This document shows positions 39,155-47,904 of a stretch of DNA of 64,000 bases, piece by piece. The notes beneath the pieces are model-generated. The model had not been told where the DNA came from. It searched no databases and saw only the letters and a program-made list of their open reading frames with translations. Within the stretch, counting starts at the first letter, position 1. The number at the start of each line of letters is the position of its first letter. Source of the DNA: Klebsiella pneumoniae. GTDB lineage: Bacteria; Myxococcota_A; UBA796; SXON01. The position numbers were made by a program, and so were the translations under genes. The DNA lies in contig CAMAXZ010000017.1 of assembly GCA_945862325.1 (NCBI GenBank), positions 16,575 to 80,574 of the forward strand. Reading direction: 5' to 3'.

Positions 39155-40453
39155 TCACCGGACGGCGCGGATCTCCGCGGTCGCCTCGCCGGCGCCGAGC
39201 CGGAGCTCCACGGTGTCGCCCGACGCGAGGACGGCGGTGTCGCGCACCACGACGCCCTCCTTGCGCACGATCGCGTAGCCGCGCACGAGCACGGCCAGCG
39301 GAGAGAGCGCGTCGAGACGCCCGGCCGCCGACACCACCGCGTGCTCCCGACGCGCGACGAGGCGCGCGATCGCGGCCTTTGCTTTGCCGTCGTCGAGGAT
39401 CAACCGGGCGCGACGATCCTGGAGGAGGCGTTCGGGCGCGCGCACCGGAACCCTGGCGAGGCGCGCGCGGCATCGCTCGACGCGGCGTTCGATCGCCGCG
39501 CGGAGGCGCTCATCCAGATCGTCGAGGCGCAACCTTCCGTTCTCGATCCGCGTGCGAGGATGGACCAGCCGCGCCAAGGTGACCCGGTGACGGGCGCGCT
39601 CGACGGCGCGCTGGCTCGACCGCCCGAGGCGGGATCGCAGGGCCTCGACAGCCTCGACCACGACTCGTCGTACCGGCACCACCAGCTCCGCGGCGTTCGA
39701 CGGTGTCGCGGCGCGCCTGTCGGCCGCGAGGTCACACAGGCTGTTGTCCGTCTCGTGGCCGACGGCGGACACGATGGGCAACGGGTACTCCGCCACCGCC
39801 CGCACGAGGATCTCTTCGTTGAACGCGGCGAGGTCCTCGGCGCTCCCTCCGCCGCGTCCGACGATGACGACGTCGCATTGGCCGTCGGCGGCGAGCAGGC
39901 GGAGCGCGCGCACGATGTCGGCGGCGGCGCCCGGGCCTTGAACGAGGCACGGCGCGACCCGGATCGGAAGGCCGGGCCAACGCTGACGCGCCACGTGCAG
40001 CACGTCGCGGATCGCCGCGCCGCTCGCGCTCGTCGCCACCCCGAGGCAGCGCGGGAAGGTAGGCAACGGGCGCTGCTTCGCGGGATCGAACAGCCCCTCG
40101 CGCCGCAGGCGCTCGGTGAGCTCGCGCAGGCGCTGGGCCGCGTCTCCCTGCCCCGCCTTTTTGAGCGCGCGCACGCCGAGGGAGTAGGTCCCGCGCTGCG
40201 CGTACACGCTCAGGTCGCCGGTGGCGATCACGCGCTCGCCTTCGCGGGGCTGGCGACTCAACTTTTGGTTGTGGCCGCGGAACATCACGCAGCTCAGGGT
40301 CGCGTCCTGGTCCTTGAGGGAGAAGTACCAGTGGCCCGAGGTGTGCGCCTTGAAGCCCGACACCTCGCCGACGACGTCGACCTCCGAGAAGCGCTCGCGC
40401 AGCGACAGGTCGACGCGGCGGGTGAGGTCGGTGACGGTGAGCGGCTCGCTCAT
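39155..40453 (-). CDS. xseA: Exodeoxyribonuclease VII large subunit
   Basis: 432 aa, the usual length. The OB-fold start EPLTVTDLTRRVDLSL and the catalytic core with GVATSASGAAIRDVL, VGRGGGSAEDLAAFNEE and VGHETD are diagnostic. Together with XseB it degrades single-stranded DNA from both ends. No xseB was seen. The ATG overlaps the stop of the upstream YfhO gene. It is last in an operon of membrane proteins, a setting not usually linked to DNA repair. Confidence 0.93.
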   Translation of the reverse strand: MSEPLTVTDLTRRVDLSLRERFSEVDVVGEVSGFKAHTSGHWYFSLKDQDATLSCVMFRGHNQKLSRQPREGERVIATGDLSVYAQRGTYSLGVRALKKAGQGDAAQRLRELTERLRREGLFDPAKQRPLPTFPRCLGVATSASGAAIRDVLHVARQRWPGLPIRVAPCLVQGPGAAADIVRALRLLAADGQCDVVIVGRGGGSAEDLAAFNEEILVRAVAEYPLPIVSAVGHETDNSLCDLAADRRAATPSNAAELVVPVRRVVVEAVEALRSRLGRSSQRAVERARHRVTLARLVHPRTRIENGRLRLDDLDERLRAAIERRVERCRARLARVPVRAPERLLQDRRARLILDDGKAKAAIARLVARREHAVVSAAGRLDALSPLAVLVRGYAIVRKEGVVVRDTAVLASGDTVELRLGAGEATAEIRAVR

Positions 40454-42780
40454 GCGCTCCTTCTGCCCCACCGCGCGCCCGCGAGCAACGCCGCGAGCGC
40501 GACCACGGCCGCCATCGGCAGGAGCCGGGCCGGCAGCCCCGGGTCGTAGCGGAACACCACCTCGTGGGCGCCAGCGTCGAGGCGCACCGCCCGAAACAGT
40601 ACATCCGCCCTGTGGATGATCGCCGGTGCGCGGTCGACCGTGGCCGTCCAGCCGGGCGCGTACGTATCCGCGAGCACGAGCCACCCGGGCCCGTGGGCGC
40701 GCACCGTCACTTCGCGATCGGCGTACCGCTCGATCGTGGCCGCGCCCGCCGTCGCGGCGAGGCATCCCCCCTCGACGCCCTCGAGCACCACGTGCGTCGC
40801 GAGGGGCGCGGCGGGCAGCGCCTCGAACGCCGCCTCGACGCCCCCGACGCCCTCGGCGCACGGGGCGACCCGCGCCCTCGGGAGGGCCGCCGGATCCTCG
40901 TACAGGTTGACCGCTCCTCGTACGACGGGCACGAGGTCCGCAACCGGGTGGACCGTCGCGATCCACCGCACCCCGAGTCTGCGGGCGACGTTGATGTTCT
41001 TCAGGTATTCACGGACCTTGTCTCGGCCACCCGTCGCGAGATCGAGCCCCGCCAGCGCCAGCACCGCGTCGTTTCGGAGCATCAACAGGGGGCTCGGCAC
41101 GAGGACGTCGTTCGTGCCCCAGAGCAGCCCGAGCGACGCGGACGCGAGCGACGCGTCGAGCGAGGTCGGCTGATGCCGGTCCACGACGCTCACGCGCGGG
41201 CCCCCAGGCTCGGTCATGGCCGGCGTGAGCCACACCGGCGACTCGCGCGTCTCGCCGACCGGCACCACCGGGTGGAAATCCCTGGCGTAGATCCCGAGGT
41301 CAAGCGCGACGAGCGCGGCGAGGAGGCGCCGGTCCCGACGGCGCACGGCGACCGCGGCCAGGGCGAGCAGGCCGAGGGGGATCAACGTGCGCGGCGAGGC
41401 CGGGGAGGTCGAGCGGCGCAGGTCCGTGAGGATGCGGGCGGCGCGGGCGCCGGCGGCGGCGGGGTCCGCCGGCGTCGGCGGCGGGAGCGCGGCGCGGGCG
41501 AGCGCGCTCGACGGAGCAGGCGGGGGCGGACGCGCGGCGCGGGCCGCGAGGGCCGACGCGAGCCGCTCGAGGAGCGGCGCCTCGGCGAGGTGCGAGGCAC
41601 CATAAACGAGGCCGAACGCCAGGGACCCGAGCACCAGGGCCAGCGTCGTGGCGCGGGCCGCAGCCTCGGAGAGGACGGGCCGGCGCAGGGCCGCGACCCC
41701 GTGCGCCGCGAGCACCGAGACGGCGAGCGCCGTCCACATCGCGAAGCGCACCGGAAAGCGGAACCCATCGAAACCCGGGACCATCCTCAACAACGCCCAC
41801 GGCGGACCGCCGAGGGCGAGCACCACGCCCGCCAGCGCCACGAGCACCCACGCGGGGCGCCGGCGCGCGCCGCACAACGCCAGGACGAAGGGGACGATCC
41901 CGATGTAGAAGCTGGCTTCCCAGCTGTTCGGGCTCGGCCCCCAGTATCCGTCGCCCCGATGGTGGTAGCTCAGCGGCACGTCGGCCGGCCGGTCGAAGCC
42001 GAAGGTGTACGGCAGCAACGCCCTCACCCACTCGATGGGGTTCAAGGCGCCGATGTTCGCGAACGCGGCGTCGACGCCGCCGTCGCGCGCGCTCTCCCGC
42101 GCGAGCTGCAGGGTGGCGACGAGCTGGGGCGACGCGATCCCCACGCCGACGGCCACGGCCGCCCACCACCACGCCCCGAAGCGTTGCCCGACGGCGTGTA
42201 CGGCGAGCAGCAGGCCTCCGAACGCGGCGGCCTGCGGGTGCCCGGCGAGCCCCATGAGGCCCACGGCGAGCGCGAGCACCGCCGGCCTCCGGGTCGCGCC
42301 GGCCCACAGCGCCCACCCGAGCCACGAGGCCGCGGACAACATGCCCAGGTACATCGCGTGCGACACGAGGAACCCGCTCGCGCCCCAGCAGAGCCCGCCG
42401 ATCCACGCCGCGTGCCACGGGAGCGCACGCGCGCGCAGGTAGAGGAACAGCCCGAGCGCCGCCCAGACGAGGTGCCCGAGCACGGCCCACGACAGGGCCA
42501 GCCCGTCCGGCAGCGCGAGGTACGCGACCATCGTCGGGGGATACAGAAACCCCCCTTCCCCCTCCGCGAGGAGCGGGAAGCCGTTCGCGGCCCCGGGGGT
42601 CCACCACGGCACCTCGCCGGCCGCCCAACGGGTCGCCGCCCAGGCGCGCCACGGGTCGTGGTGGTGCCGGAAGTCGTGGTGCCAGAAGGTCGCCTGGCCG
42701 ACCGCAGCGCGCGGGGCGAGCAGCGCGGCGAGCGCCAGGTACCCCAGCGTCGCGGCGATCCGCTCGCGCCGGGCGCTCAA
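40450..42780 (-). CDS. YfhO-family membrane protein
   Basis: 776 aa with about a dozen hydrophobic segments. It has the YfhO marks: an early FWHHDFRHHHDPW loop and a C-terminal VLADTYAPGWTATVD. YfhO-type proteins are GT-C-fold glycosyltransferases of the Gram-positive and Gram-negative envelope, proposed to add sugars to lipid-linked polymers. The donor is unknown here. A Pro/Ala-rich loop between the main membrane blocks is low complexity. It overlaps the sulfatase-like gene upstream and xseA downstream by four bases each. Confidence 0.82.
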   Translation of the reverse strand: MSARRERIAATLGYLALAALLAPRAAVGQATFWHHDFRHHHDPWRAWAATRWAAGEVPWWTPGAANGFPLLAEGEGGFLYPPTMVAYLALPDGLALSWAVLGHLVWAALGLFLYLRARALPWHAAWIGGLCWGASGFLVSHAMYLGMLSAASWLGWALWAGATRRPAVLALAVGLMGLAGHPQAAAFGGLLLAVHAVGQRFGAWWWAAVAVGVGIASPQLVATLQLARESARDGGVDAAFANIGALNPIEWVRALLPYTFGFDRPADVPLSYHHRGDGYWGPSPNSWEASFYIGIVPFVLALCGARRRPAWVLVALAGVVLALGGPPWALLRMVPGFDGFRFPVRFAMWTALAVSVLAAHGVAALRRPVLSEAAARATTLALVLGSLAFGLVYGASHLAEAPLLERLASALAARAARPPPPAPSSALARAALPPPTPADPAAAGARAARILTDLRRSTSPASPRTLIPLGLLALAAVAVRRRDRRLLAALVALDLGIYARDFHPVVPVGETRESPVWLTPAMTEPGGPRVSVVDRHQPTSLDASLASASLGLLWGTNDVLVPSPLLMLRNDAVLALAGLDLATGGRDKVREYLKNINVARRLGVRWIATVHPVADLVPVVRGAVNLYEDPAALPRARVAPCAEGVGGVEAAFEALPAAPLATHVVLEGVEGGCLAATAGAATIERYADREVTVRAHGPGWLVLADTYAPGWTATVDRAPAIIHRADVLFRAVRLDAGAHEVVFRYDPGLPARLLPMAAVVALAALLAGARWGRRSA

Positions 42781-44672
42781 CGGGGGGGCCGAGGATCGGG
42801 CTCGGTGTACCCGAGCGCCTCGAGCCGCGGGTCGCCCACGGGGATCACCTCCGGCAGATCCCCGAGGAGCTCCCGCACGTTCCGGCGCCCGGCCTCCACC
42901 GCGCGCGGCTGCGCGGCCCCGATGTCGTGGAGCTCCCCCGGGTCCGCCCGAAGATCGTAGAGCTCCTCGCGATCTTCAGCTTGGATATACTTGATCCCGT
43001 TTGGCGCGCGGACGCCGCGGAGCTGGCCGTGCGTGAGCGACGCGGCGGTGCGCCCGACGAGCATGACCGGCGATGCCGGGATGTCCATGCCCTCACCGAG
43101 CTGCTGCACGGCGACGGAGGGGGTGTTCGTGAGCAGGGGTACATCGGCGCCGGCGAGGAGCGTGTTCGCGACGTCCATCACCGTGACCTGGCGTTCGACC
43201 TTTGTTCCAGGCGCCCACCCCGGGTTGCTGCTCCACACCACGAACGGCACCCGCACGACCGGATCGTAGAGCCCGTGGTGGTTGAACATGACGCCGTGCT
43301 CGCCCAGGCTCTCGCCGTGGTCGGCCACGACCACCACCGTCGCGTTCTCCAGCCGGCCCGAGGCGCGAAGACCCGCGAGGAGCTCGCCGATCCGCGCGTC
43401 GGTCCACTCGACCTCTGCCGCGTACAGCCGCCGCAGCTCGGCCTCTTCCTCCGGGGTGTACGCGTAGCCGGGCTCCTGTTCGAGGATTCGTCGATGATCC
43501 ACTTCGGTCTGGTCGTCTCCGCGGGGCTCGTACGGGCTGTGGGGCTCGAACAGGTGGACCCACAGGAACACGGGCGCGGCGGCCGGCGTACGATCGACCC
43601 ACGCGAGGGCGCGCGCGATCGTCGCGCGCCCATCGCGCTCGAGCAGGCCCGCCCACGCCGTCGGGTCGCCGAAGCGCATCAGGAGGGGGATCCCGAGCTC
43701 GAAGACCCGCGCGCGCGTGGCGCCTCGAGCCGCCGGCAGGAACTCGTCGTCGTAGACGTCGAAGCCCTGCGACAGGCCGGTGGAGGCGTCGACCGCGAAC
43801 GAGCTGACGAACGCGCCGGCGTGCCAGCCGAGGGTGGTGAGCTGCTCGGACACCGTGTGGTAGCCGCCGCGCAGCGGCGCGCCGTTGTGGATCACGTCGT
43901 GGTTCGCCGGCCCGTAGCCGGTGAACATCGACGCGTGGCTCGGGGCCGTCTCCGGCACGGGGGTGACCGCGTCCATCATCAGCAGCCCCTCGCGGGCGAG
44001 CCCATCGATCGTCGGGGTCGACACGAGCGCGCCGTACGCGCCCACGTGGTCGCGTCGGAGGGTGTCGACCGTGACGAGGATCAGGTTCGCGGCGTCCGGC
44101 GGAGCCGCCGCACGTCGCGGCGCGGAGGGCCCGCCGAGCACCGCGGCGAGCAGGGCGAGCGCCGCGGAGACCGCCGCCCCGACGACGGTCCAGCCCAGGC
44201 GCGGCGCCGCGCCAATCATCTCGCGCCGATACCAATAGCCGGCGTTGAACCACGCCGTCGCGCTCAGGAGCGCGCCGAGCGCGATCATGCCGATCGCGGG
44301 CGCGCGCCGCTCCTGGACGGCCCACAGGTCCCAGGCGACCGGCCCGAGGAAGCCGCAGGCGAGCGCCACCGCGCCGAGCGTGAACCCGATGCGGTAGCGG
44401 CGCCACCGCGCGAGTCGCCCGAGGAGGAGCTGCGCGACGAGGCCCCCGGCGAGCCCGACGCTCGCGCCGACGGTGGCGTCCGCCGCGACGACCGCCGCCC
44501 CCATCGCCGCACGATCGAGCAACGACCCTTCGAATCGGCTGCTCAGCGCGATGCCGAGCGCCTCGAGACCGCCCACGATCGCGCCCGCCACGGCCACCTG
44601 ACCCGCGATGCGGAGCGCCATGCGGCCGTCCGGCACGGGGATCAGGTCGAACGCGTCGTCGCCGAGGGTCAT
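42777..44672 (-). CDS. Membrane-anchored sulfatase/alkaline-phosphatase superfamily enzyme
   Basis: 631 aa. Four or five N-terminal hydrophobic segments (about residues 20-180) precede the catalytic domain. Metal ligands include Asp203 in TVDTLRRDH, and the catalytic stretch is ETAPSHASMFTG; the late ADHGESLGEH is the second metal site. The usual C/S-x-P-x-R sulfatase nucleophile is absent, so a Thr probably acts, as in phosphoethanolamine or phosphoglycerol transferases. The protein faces the periplasm. It overlaps its neighbours (ATGA). Substrate unknown. Confidence 0.75.
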   Translation of the reverse strand: MTLGDDAFDLIPVPDGRMALRIAGQVAVAGAIVGGLEALGIALSSRFEGSLLDRAAMGAAVVAADATVGASVGLAGGLVAQLLLGRLARWRRYRIGFTLGAVALACGFLGPVAWDLWAVQERRAPAIGMIALGALLSATAWFNAGYWYRREMIGAAPRLGWTVVGAAVSAALALLAAVLGGPSAPRRAAAPPDAANLILVTVDTLRRDHVGAYGALVSTPTIDGLAREGLLMMDAVTPVPETAPSHASMFTGYGPANHDVIHNGAPLRGGYHTVSEQLTTLGWHAGAFVSSFAVDASTGLSQGFDVYDDEFLPAARGATRARVFELGIPLLMRFGDPTAWAGLLERDGRATIARALAWVDRTPAAAPVFLWVHLFEPHSPYEPRGDDQTEVDHRRILEQEPGYAYTPEEEAELRRLYAAEVEWTDARIGELLAGLRASGRLENATVVVVADHGESLGEHGVMFNHHGLYDPVVRVPFVVWSSNPGWAPGTKVERQVTVMDVANTLLAGADVPLLTNTPSVAVQQLGEGMDIPASPVMLVGRTAASLTHGQLRGVRAPNGIKYIQAEDREELYDLRADPGELHDIGAAQPRAVEAGRRNVRELLGDLPEVIPVGDPRLEALGYTEPDPRPPR

Positions 44673-46453
44673 CGTCGCTCCAGGTAGCCGAGCGCCTCCA
44701 GCGCGTGCAGCGTGTCGGCGTCCATCTCGGGGCTCGCCACCGCCGACGCGTCACGTCGGGCACGGACGGCCGCCGTCATCTGCTCCGACAACGGCGTGGG
44801 CCCGAGGTTCGCGCGTTCGTGCGGATCGGCGTCGAGATCGTAGAGCTCGGTGGAGTCGTCGTCGTGGACGATGAGCTTGTGTCCCTTGCCGCGGAGCGCG
44901 TGGTCCGTCGGTGGGTCGTCCATGTGCCGCCCGGCGATGGTGCTCGCGAACACGGGCAGCTCGACGCAGGGACCGCCGGCGAGCACGTCCGTGAGCGACC
45001 GTCCCTCGCGCGTCTGGGCGTCGTCGACCCCCGCCAGCGCCAGCACCGTGGGCGCGAGATCGACCGCGCCGACCTGACAGCCGGGGCGAAGCCCGGCGAC
45101 GGCCCGCCCCGGTGCACGCACGAGGAACGGGATCCGGAGGGAGGGGTCGTAGAGGTTGTCCCCGTGGTCGAACCAGTATTCGTGCTCTCCGAGGCTCTCG
45201 CCGTGATCCGCGAGCACGACGACCACGGTGTCGTCGAGCCGGGGCCCGAGCGCGTCGACCAGGCGGCCGACCGCGTGGTCGACCCACCGCAGCTCCGCGT
45301 CGTAGGCCTGGGCGAGCCAGGCGACGCTCGTCACCGCGCGCCACTGCGCCGGCCAGAACGCCGGCAAGGACGTCAGCCGCGCGCCCTCGGTCGGCGGAGG
45401 CGGAAGATCGACGTTGTACGGAGATTCGTAGGGGGCGTGCGCGTCGTAGAGGTGCACCCACGCGAAGAACCGCGCGTCCCGGTTGCGCTCGAGCCACGGA
45501 ACCGCGCGCGCGAGCACCCGGTCCGCCGACCGCTCCCGCAGGGCGTGCGCCTCGAGGGCGACCTGGTTCCAGGCCTTCACGATCGTGAGGTGCTGCACGC
45601 CGGCCACGTCGCCGAAGTCGTCGTCGTAGATGTCCATTCCTTGCGTCCACCCGTACTTCCCGTGGAGCGGGAAGCCCGAGACCCACGCCGCGGTCGACCA
45701 GCCGCGCTCGCGGAGCGCGCGCCACACGAGCAGGGGGCGATCGCCCAGGCGCGTGCCGTTGCTCACGACGCCCGACCCGATCGGGGGGACGCCCGTGAAC
45801 ATCGCGAGGTGGCTCGGCTCGGTGATCGGCGCGGCGGCGACGGCCTGGGTGAACGTGACGCCCTCTCGGGCGAGGCGCGCGAGGGCCGGCGTGTCGTTGT
45901 CGTGGCCGTAGGGCGAGAGCCGGTCGGGCCGCACGGTGTCGAGGGTGATGATCAGGAACGACGGACCTTGTCCGGGTGTCGGGCGCGGGGCCGCGGCGCG
46001 GACGAACGCCACCGCGGCGAGCGCCACCCCGACGAGCGCGAGCCCCCCGAGCACGCGCGGGCGGCCGAGCACCGGCGCGACCAACGCGCCGAGGGCGAGC
46101 CCGACCACCGCGAGCGCGGACATGCCGCCCCACACCCGGGGGTCGCGCACGAGCTCGTTGAGCACGACCTCGAAGCGATAGTTGAAGGCGAGCACGATCG
46201 TGAGCACCCCGCCGGCGAGCAACGCCGCCTCGACCCGGTCGCCGGCCCTCGCCGCGCGCGCCACGAGCGCCGAGAGCGCCGCCCCCAACGCGGCGATCGC
46301 CACGGCGAGGCCAACCGAGATCGCCAGCCACGACGCGACCGCCGCCGCGTCGAGCCCCATGCGCGGCTCCACGCGCACCGCCACCTCCGCCGCGCCCCAG
46401 GCCGACCCGAGCGCCAGGGGGCGCGCCGCGCGCAGCCATGTCGGAGCCGTCAT
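44669..46453 (-). CDS. Second membrane-anchored sulfatase-like enzyme
   Basis: 594 aa. It shares the layout of its neighbour: several hydrophobic segments at the N-terminus, then TLDTVRPDRLSPYG, ITEPSHLAMFTG and LADHGESLGEHEYW. Here also the formylglycine Cys/Ser is missing, with Thr or Glu near the nucleophile position. The two are similar enough to be an old duplication. It is the first gene of the operon. A TTATCG box ends seven bases before its ATG. Envelope polymer modification is the likely role, but this is inference. Confidence 0.75.
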   Translation of the reverse strand: MTAPTWLRAARPLALGSAWGAAEVAVRVEPRMGLDAAAVASWLAISVGLAVAIAALGAALSALVARAARAGDRVEAALLAGGVLTIVLAFNYRFEVVLNELVRDPRVWGGMSALAVVGLALGALVAPVLGRPRVLGGLALVGVALAAVAFVRAAAPRPTPGQGPSFLIITLDTVRPDRLSPYGHDNDTPALARLAREGVTFTQAVAAAPITEPSHLAMFTGVPPIGSGVVSNGTRLGDRPLLVWRALRERGWSTAAWVSGFPLHGKYGWTQGMDIYDDDFGDVAGVQHLTIVKAWNQVALEAHALRERSADRVLARAVPWLERNRDARFFAWVHLYDAHAPYESPYNVDLPPPPTEGARLTSLPAFWPAQWRAVTSVAWLAQAYDAELRWVDHAVGRLVDALGPRLDDTVVVVLADHGESLGEHEYWFDHGDNLYDPSLRIPFLVRAPGRAVAGLRPGCQVGAVDLAPTVLALAGVDDAQTREGRSLTDVLAGGPCVELPVFASTIAGRHMDDPPTDHALRGKGHKLIVHDDDSTELYDLDADPHERANLGPTPLSEQMTAAVRARRDASAVASPEMDADTLHALEALGYLERR

Positions 46454-46460
46454 CGACGCC

Positions 46461-46466
46461 CGATAA
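46461..46466. promoter_or_regulatory. Shared -10-like element between divergent genes
   Basis: CGATAA/TTATCG lies seven bases before the sulfatase-like ATG on the minus strand and upstream of the GT2 gene on the plus strand. The same GGTTATC core occurs between folE2 and queD. A bidirectional promoter is possible; no -35 is clear. Confidence 0.35.
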
Positions 46467-46503
46467 CCGAGCCCCGCATGATAGCCGCGCGCAGGAGGCG
46501 CCG

Positions 46504-47895
46504 ATGAAGCTCGCCCTGGTGATGATCGCGCGCGACGAGGCCCGTCACCTCGCGGCGTGCGTCGAGTCGGCGCGCGGCCTCGTCGACACCATCGTCGTCG
46601 TCGACACCGGCAGCACCGACGGGACGCCGGAGATCGCCCGTGGGCTCGGCGCCACGGTCGTGCCGTTCGCCTGGTGCGACGACTTCGCGGCGGCGCGCAA
46701 CGCCGCGCTCCCGCACGTCGACGCCGAGTGGCTGCTCGTGCTCGACGCGGACGAGCGCCTGTCCCGCCGCGGCTGGGACGCGATCCGCGCCGCGATGGCG
46801 GACCCCACGCTCGACATCGGGATGATGCCGCGCTTCGAGGCCGACGCGGAGGACGCGCCGTTCGAGGAGGTCGTCACCGGCGCGCGCGGCATCCCGTCGA
46901 TCGTCATCCCCCGGCTGCTCCGCCGCACCCCGGGCCTGCAGTGGCGCGGGCGGGTCCACGAGAACCCCGTGGGCATCGTCGAGACCCCCGAGCGCGTGAA
47001 GCTCGTCGAAGCGCCGTTCGCGCACTACGGCGCGCTGCACGGCGTCCGGACGGCCCTCGCCAAGTCCGAGCGCAACATCCGCCTGCTCCGCATCCGGTGC
47101 GAAGAAGAGCCGGACGACTGTGTGCCCTGGTGCTACCTCGTCGAGGAGCTCCGCGGCGCCGGGCGGACCGCCGAGGCCGCGGAGGCCACGGCCACGGCGT
47201 GGGCGCTCTGCGTCCGAAGCTGGGAGCCGCCGGGCGGCGGCCCGCCGACCCGTCGGCCTCCACCGACCCGCCTGCTGATCCGCGTGGCCACCGCCAGCCT
47301 CGCCGTCGGCCGCCTGGACGAGGCCGCCGAGGCGGTCGATCGTGTGGTCTCGTGGGTCGGCGCGATCCACCCGAGCGTTCGCTACATGCGCGGCATCGTA
47401 CGCGAGGCCGCCGCGCGCGCATCCGAAGACGATCGCGCCTGGCGCTCGGGCCTCCTGGCCGCCCTCGACGACTTCCGCGCCTGCGCCCGCGTGCACGGCG
47501 TCGCCTTCACCGAGCCCGCGTTCCCCGAGATGACCGGGCGCGCCGCGTGCACGCGCATCACGATGATCCTCCTGGCGCTCGGACAGGCGGACGCCGCGGC
47601 CGCGTTCGCGTCCGCGGGGCGCGAGCAACACGGCGGCGACGCCGCGCTCGACGCCGCCTACGCGCAGTCGCTCCTCGCGCAGGAGCAGCCGCGCGCGGCC
47701 CTCGACGTGCTCCGCGGCCGTGAGGACGCCGACGCCCTCGCGCTCGTCGCGCTCGCGCACCACCAGCTCGGGGCGGACGCGGACGCCGCGACCGCGGTGC
47801 GCGCCGCCGCGGCGGCGACGTCGGGCTGGCGTGAACGAGAGCGCGGCCTGGCCCTGCGGGAGCTGGCGCGGGCCCTGGGCCTGACTTCCGGATAA
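46504..47895 (+). CDS. Family 2 glycosyltransferase with TPR-like tail
   Basis: 463 aa. The GT-A fold shows MIARDEARHLAACVES, VVVDTGSTDGTPEIA and the metal motif in LVLDADERLSRRGW. VHENPVGIVE follows. The last 250 residues are helical and TPR-like (for example AYAQSLLAQEQPRAALDVL). Bacterial proteins of this design often glycosylate surface or capsule targets. The start ATG at 46504 has GGAGG eight bases upstream. It is divergent from the sulfatase operon, so both may act on the same polymer. Confidence 0.85.
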   Translation: MKLALVMIARDEARHLAACVESARGLVDTIVVVDTGSTDGTPEIARGLGATVVPFAWCDDFAAARNAALPHVDAEWLLVLDADERLSRRGWDAIRAAMADPTLDIGMMPRFEADAEDAPFEEVVTGARGIPSIVIPRLLRRTPGLQWRGRVHENPVGIVETPERVKLVEAPFAHYGALHGVRTALAKSERNIRLLRIRCEEEPDDCVPWCYLVEELRGAGRTAEAAEATATAWALCVRSWEPPGGGPPTRRPPPTRLLIRVATASLAVGRLDEAAEAVDRVVSWVGAIHPSVRYMRGIVREAAARASEDDRAWRSGLLAALDDFRACARVHGVAFTEPAFPEMTGRAACTRITMILLALGQADAAAAFASAGREQHGGDAALDAAYAQSLLAQEQPRAALDVLRGREDADALALVALAHHQLGADADAATAVRAAAAATSGWRERERGLALRELARALGLTSG

Positions 47896-47904
47896 CCGCC
47901 GCCC

